Notes under the pieces: model-generated
Seen by the model: the letters and a program-made list of their open reading frames with translations, nothing else
Told to the model about the DNA's origin: nothing
Databases searched by the model: none
Shown here: positions 6,063 to 7,322 of the stretch, piece by piece
Numbering within the stretch: position 1 is the stretch's first letter
Layout: each line of letters begins with the position of its first letter
DNA from: ZCTH02-B3 sp036563895
Lineage (GTDB): Bacteria; Bacillota; Bacilli; Paenibacillales; Paenibacillaceae
Direction of reading: 5' to 3'
Length of the DNA stretch: 7,322 nt
Assembly (NCBI GenBank): GCA_036563895.1
Contig: DATCLN010000189.1
Span: 1 to 7,322, forward strand
Program-made: the position numbers and the translations under genes

Positions 6063-6256
6063 GCCAATCCCCTCCGTCGCGTGTGCCGACAGGAGCGCAA
6101 AGGCCCCGGAAATGCCCCGGCCGGCGTGTCCACTACACGTTTACGCGAATCCGGACAAGGTTAGACCATCCGCGCGGCCCGGATCCGGGCGGGCGTCCGG
6201 CGCACCGGCGGGGGTGCCGGCAGGTACGCGGAGGACGTATCGGCGGGCGCTTCAGG
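6063..6256. other. Divergent intergenic region between ylbJ and the DUF177 gene
   Basis: No gene is seen here. The region holds the ylbJ ribosome site (6075-6069, minus strand), a GC-rich stretch with a small hairpin (GCACC 6202-6206 with GGTGC 6213-6217) and, at its right end, the start of the DUF177 promoter. A ylbJ promoter must lie here, but no confident sigma-E or sigma-A match was found. Confidence 0.5.
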
Positions 6257-6286
6257 TTGACAGAAATTCGGTTGCACCGATATAAT
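6257..6286 (+). promoter_or_regulatory. Near-consensus sigma-A promoter of the DUF177-rpmF operon
   Basis: TTGACA (6257-6262) and TATAAT (6281-6286) are both perfect matches to the sigma-A hexamers, separated by 18 bases. Transcription would begin near 6293, leaving a leader of only about 20 bases that contains the GGAG ribosome site. This suits the high demand for a ribosomal protein transcript. Confidence 0.88.
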
Positions 6287-6313
6287 GACGTTGTTTGTTT
6301 GGAGTGATTGCGG

Positions 6314-6844
6314 ATGCAGCTGGAAGTGCAGAGTCTGCTGGCGAAGGGAGAACCCGTCCATTTAAGGGAATCCCTCGACGTCGCCCCGCTGCTTGCCGGC
6401 ATGCGCGACACCGAACCCATCGGTCCGATGGAGGCGGAACTGACGGCGCGCCCGGCGGGCGGGCTCATCGAGGTGAGCGGCCGGCTGACCGGCAGGATCC
6501 GCCTCGCCTGCTCCCGCTGTCTGGCGCCGCTTGAAGAAACCTACGACATCCCGTACGCGGAGACGTTCAAACCGGTGCCGGAAGGCCGGGAGGCGAAGGA
6601 AGACGAAGAGTCCGACATCGTGCCGTTTTCCGGATCCCGGCTGGAGCTGCGCCCGTACCTGGAAAGCGAGCTGCTCCTTCATCTTCCGCTGGCTCCGCTG
6701 TGCGACGAGGCGTGCCGCGGGCTTTGCCCCGAATGCGGGCAAAATCTGAACGAGCACGAGTGCGGCTGCCGAAGGGAGCGGATCGATCCGCGGCTGGAGG
6801 CGCTTCGCAAGCTGCTCGACGGCGGCCAAAACGAAGAAGCATGA
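6314..6844 (+). CDS. ylbN: DUF177/YceD family protein (YlbN), zinc-ribbon-like, rRNA accumulation factor
   Basis: This 176-residue protein belongs to the DUF177 (YceD/YlbN) family, which is almost always encoded directly before rpmF. Members in E. coli and plants have been linked to 23S rRNA processing or accumulation, so a role in large-subunit assembly is likely but not shown here. Visible marks are an N-terminal beta-rich part, CSRCLAP at 66-72, an acidic linker (REAKEDEESD, 92-101), and a Cys-rich end: C130, C134, C138, C141, C150 and C152, with LCPECGQNLNEHECGC. The cysteine spacing suggests metal binding. ATG at 6314 is preferred to TTG at 6308 because GGAG (6301-6304) lies 9 bases from the former and only 3 from the latter. 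It is transcribed from a near-consensus promoter and precedes rpmF by 32 bases. Confidence 0.9.
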   Translation: MQLEVQSLLAKGEPVHLRESLDVAPLLAGMRDTEPIGPMEAELTARPAGGLIEVSGRLTGRIRLACSRCLAPLEETYDIPYAETFKPVPEGREAKEDEESDIVPFSGSRLELRPYLESELLLHLPLAPLCDEACRGLCPECGQNLNEHECGCRRERIDPRLEALRKLLDGGQNEEA

Positions 6845-6876
6845 CCTTCCCTCAGACAGGACAAGGAGGTGGGACC

Positions 6877-7050
6877 ATGGCGGTACCGTTCAGGAAAACG
6901 TCCAAAGCCCGCAAGAACAAACGCCGCACCCATTACAAGCTGGCCGTTCCCGGCATGATCCGGTGCGACCATTGCGGCGAGCTGAAGCTGGCCCATCATG
7001 TCTGCAGGGTGTGCGGCACCTACAAATCCCGCGAAGTGATTCGTTCATAA
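6877..7050 (+). CDS. rpmF: 50S ribosomal protein L32 (zinc-binding form)
   Basis: The product is 57 residues, the usual length of L32, a late-assembling large-subunit protein near the exit of the peptide tunnel. It starts MAVPFRKTSKARKNKRRTHY, which is highly conserved. Four cysteines, C30, C33, C43 and C46 (CDHC and CRVC), form the zinc ribbon, so this is the C-plus form rather than the zinc-independent paralogue. ATG at 6877 follows a perfect AAGGAGGT (6863-6870) with a 6-base gap. It is the second gene of the DUF177-rpmF operon and is followed by a terminator-like hairpin. Confidence 0.97.
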   Translation: MAVPFRKTSKARKNKRRTHYKLAVPGMIRCDHCGELKLAHHVCRVCGTYKSREVIRS

Positions 7051-7061
7051 GCGCGACGCGG

Positions 7062-7095
7062 CGCGTCCGGCAGCATTGCGAACCGGCGCGTTTTT
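7062..7095 (+). terminator. Rho-independent terminator after rpmF, overlapping the fapR promoter
   Basis: CGCG-T-CCGG (7062-7070) pairs with CCGGCGCG (7083-7090), an 8-bp GC stem with T7066 bulged and a 12-base loop. TTTTT (7091-7095) and CTTTAT follow at once. It lies 11 bases after the rpmF stop. The loop contains most of the fapR -35 box, and the T-tract leads into the -10. Confidence 0.65.
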
Positions 7096-7104
7096 CTTTA
7101 TACT
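7076..7104 (+). promoter_or_regulatory. fapR: Sigma-A promoter of fapR
   Basis: TTGCGA (7076-7081) and TATACT (7099-7104) are spaced by exactly 17 bases. The start of transcription is expected near 7111, inside the FapR operator, so the repressor would block initiation of its own operon. Confidence 0.8.
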
Positions 7105-7109
7105 CGATT

Positions 7110-7126
7110 TTGGTACCAGGTATTAA
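7110..7126 (+). promoter_or_regulatory. fapR: FapR operator
   Basis: TTGGTACCAGGTATTAA is an imperfect inverted repeat: TTGGTAC (7110-7116) against GTATTAA (7120-7126), which agree at five of seven positions as TTRRTAC/GTAYYAA. It closely resembles the FapR site I recall from Bacillales (TTAGTACC, two bases, GTACTAA-like). It covers the predicted transcription start, the expected place for an autorepressor released by malonyl-CoA. Confidence 0.8.
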
Positions 7127-7144
7127 GATCAACATGACAAAGAA

Positions 7145-7158
7145 GTGCCGGCCGGCAC
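7145..7158. repeat. Perfect 14-bp palindrome in the fapR leader
   Basis: GTGCCGG (7145-7151) is followed directly by its reverse complement CCGGCAC (7152-7158). In RNA it would fold as a 5-bp stem with a GGCC loop, ending 9 bases before the GTG start of fapR. It may influence translation of fapR or be a chance palindrome in GC-rich DNA. Confidence 0.5.
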
Positions 7159-7167
7159 CAAAAGGCG

Positions 7168-7322
7168 GTGGCGGGCATCGAACGGCTATCCAAACGGGAA
7201 CGGCACCAGAAGCTGCTGCAACTCTTGGACGAAAATCCGTTTTACACCGACCGGGAACTGACCCGCCTTCTGAAGGTCAGCATCCAGACGATCCGGCTCG
7301 ACCGGATGGAACTGGCCATTCC
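7168..7322 (+). CDS. fapR: Transcription factor FapR, regulator of fatty-acid and phospholipid synthesis (3' end missing)
   Basis: Only the first 51 codons are in the window. They cover the DNA-binding helix-turn-helix domain: ERLSKRERHQKLLQLLDENP at 5-24, then YTDRELTRLLKVSIQTIRLD at 26-45 and RMELAIP, a very characteristic FapR stretch. In B. subtilis FapR represses fap, fab and pls genes and is released by malonyl-CoA bound to its C-terminal hot-dog domain, which would lie beyond the window. Genes plsX and fabD usually follow. The GTG at 7168 is chosen as the only usual start codon in frame between the upstream TGA (7135-7137) and the conserved region. Its ribosome site (AAAGG at 7161-7165) is uncomfortably close, so the exact start is uncertain. 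A FapR operator lies upstream, indicating autoregulation. Confidence 0.93.
   Translation, partial: MAGIERLSKRERHQKLLQLLDENPFYTDRELTRLLKVSIQTIRLDRMELAI

Noticed and set aside
4989..6164. Long plus-strand frame of 391 codons opposite ylbJ
   Set aside because: It is an antisense shadow: a Gln/Arg/Pro-rich translation without a fold, created by GC-rich codon use of ylbJ, which has membrane segments and a good ribosome site.
6134..6170. Sigma-E promoter for ylbJ on the minus strand (GTCTAACC, then CGTAAACG)
   Set aside because: The -10 part fits CATACANT at only about four positions and the -35 lacks ATA; too weak to annotate although ylbJ is expected to be sigma-E dependent.
6308..6313. TTG start for the DUF177 gene
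   Set aside because: GGAG is only three bases before it; ATG 6314 has a 9-base gap and gives the usual N-terminus MQLEV.
7134..7322. Gene starting at ATG 7134 in the frame alternative to fapR
   Set aside because: Its translation is Pro/Gly/Ala-rich without motif, while the overlapping frame gives the diagnostic FapR helix-turn-helix.
1..7322. Insertion sequences, CRISPR arrays, tRNA or rRNA genes, phage or defence modules
   Set aside because: No transposase frames, terminal repeats, regularly spaced repeats or cloverleaf sequences were found on either strand.

Overview
The window looks like chromosomal DNA of a GC-rich, endospore-forming Firmicute, most likely of the Paenibacillaceae. The evidence is a LplA/LplB/LplC-type sugar importer, the order ylbH(rsmD)-coaD-ylbJ ... 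ylbN-rpmF-fapR typical of Bacillales, the sporulation membrane protein YlbJ, Gram-positive Shine-Dalgarno sequences and sigma-A promoters. The species cannot be fixed from the sequence alone.

Layout. (1) Bases 1-3192, plus strand: the 3' part of a sugar-type solute-binding lipoprotein (lplA-like), then two ABC permease genes (lplB-like, lplC-like). Two tandem hairpins separate the binding protein from the permeases. No ATPase gene is present in the visible part. (2) Bases 3193-3603: a gene-free interval with a C-rich tract, a candidate small RNA on the minus strand and the rsmD promoter. (3) Bases 3604-4736, plus strand: rsmD and coaD, overlapping by 4 bases. (4) Bases 4767-6062, minus strand: ylbJ, convergent with coaD. 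(5) Bases 6257-7050, plus strand: a near-consensus promoter, a DUF177/YceD (ylbN) gene and rpmF. (6) Bases 7062-7322: the rpmF terminator, interleaved with the fapR promoter and a FapR operator, then the first 51 codons of fapR.

The most interesting element is the minus-strand small RNA at about 3467-3347. It has a sigma-F-type promoter (GTATA, 14-base gap, then GGACAGAATG, which fits GGNNANAHTR at every specified position). Two hairpins follow, with C-rich unpaired segments complementary to Shine-Dalgarno sequences, and it ends in a canonical intrinsic terminator (10-bp stem, GAAA loop, U-tract). It lies just upstream of the ylbH/rsmD homologue. From memory, the forespore small RNA CsfG of B. 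subtilis lies in the ylbG-ylbH interval, so a CsfG homologue is the leading identification.

The second notable region is the rpmF-fapR junction. There a terminator, a sigma-A promoter and a 17-base FapR operator overlap within about 65 bases, indicating autoregulated fapR expression that feeds into fatty-acid and phospholipid synthesis. The remaining genes are ordinary housekeeping and transport genes.
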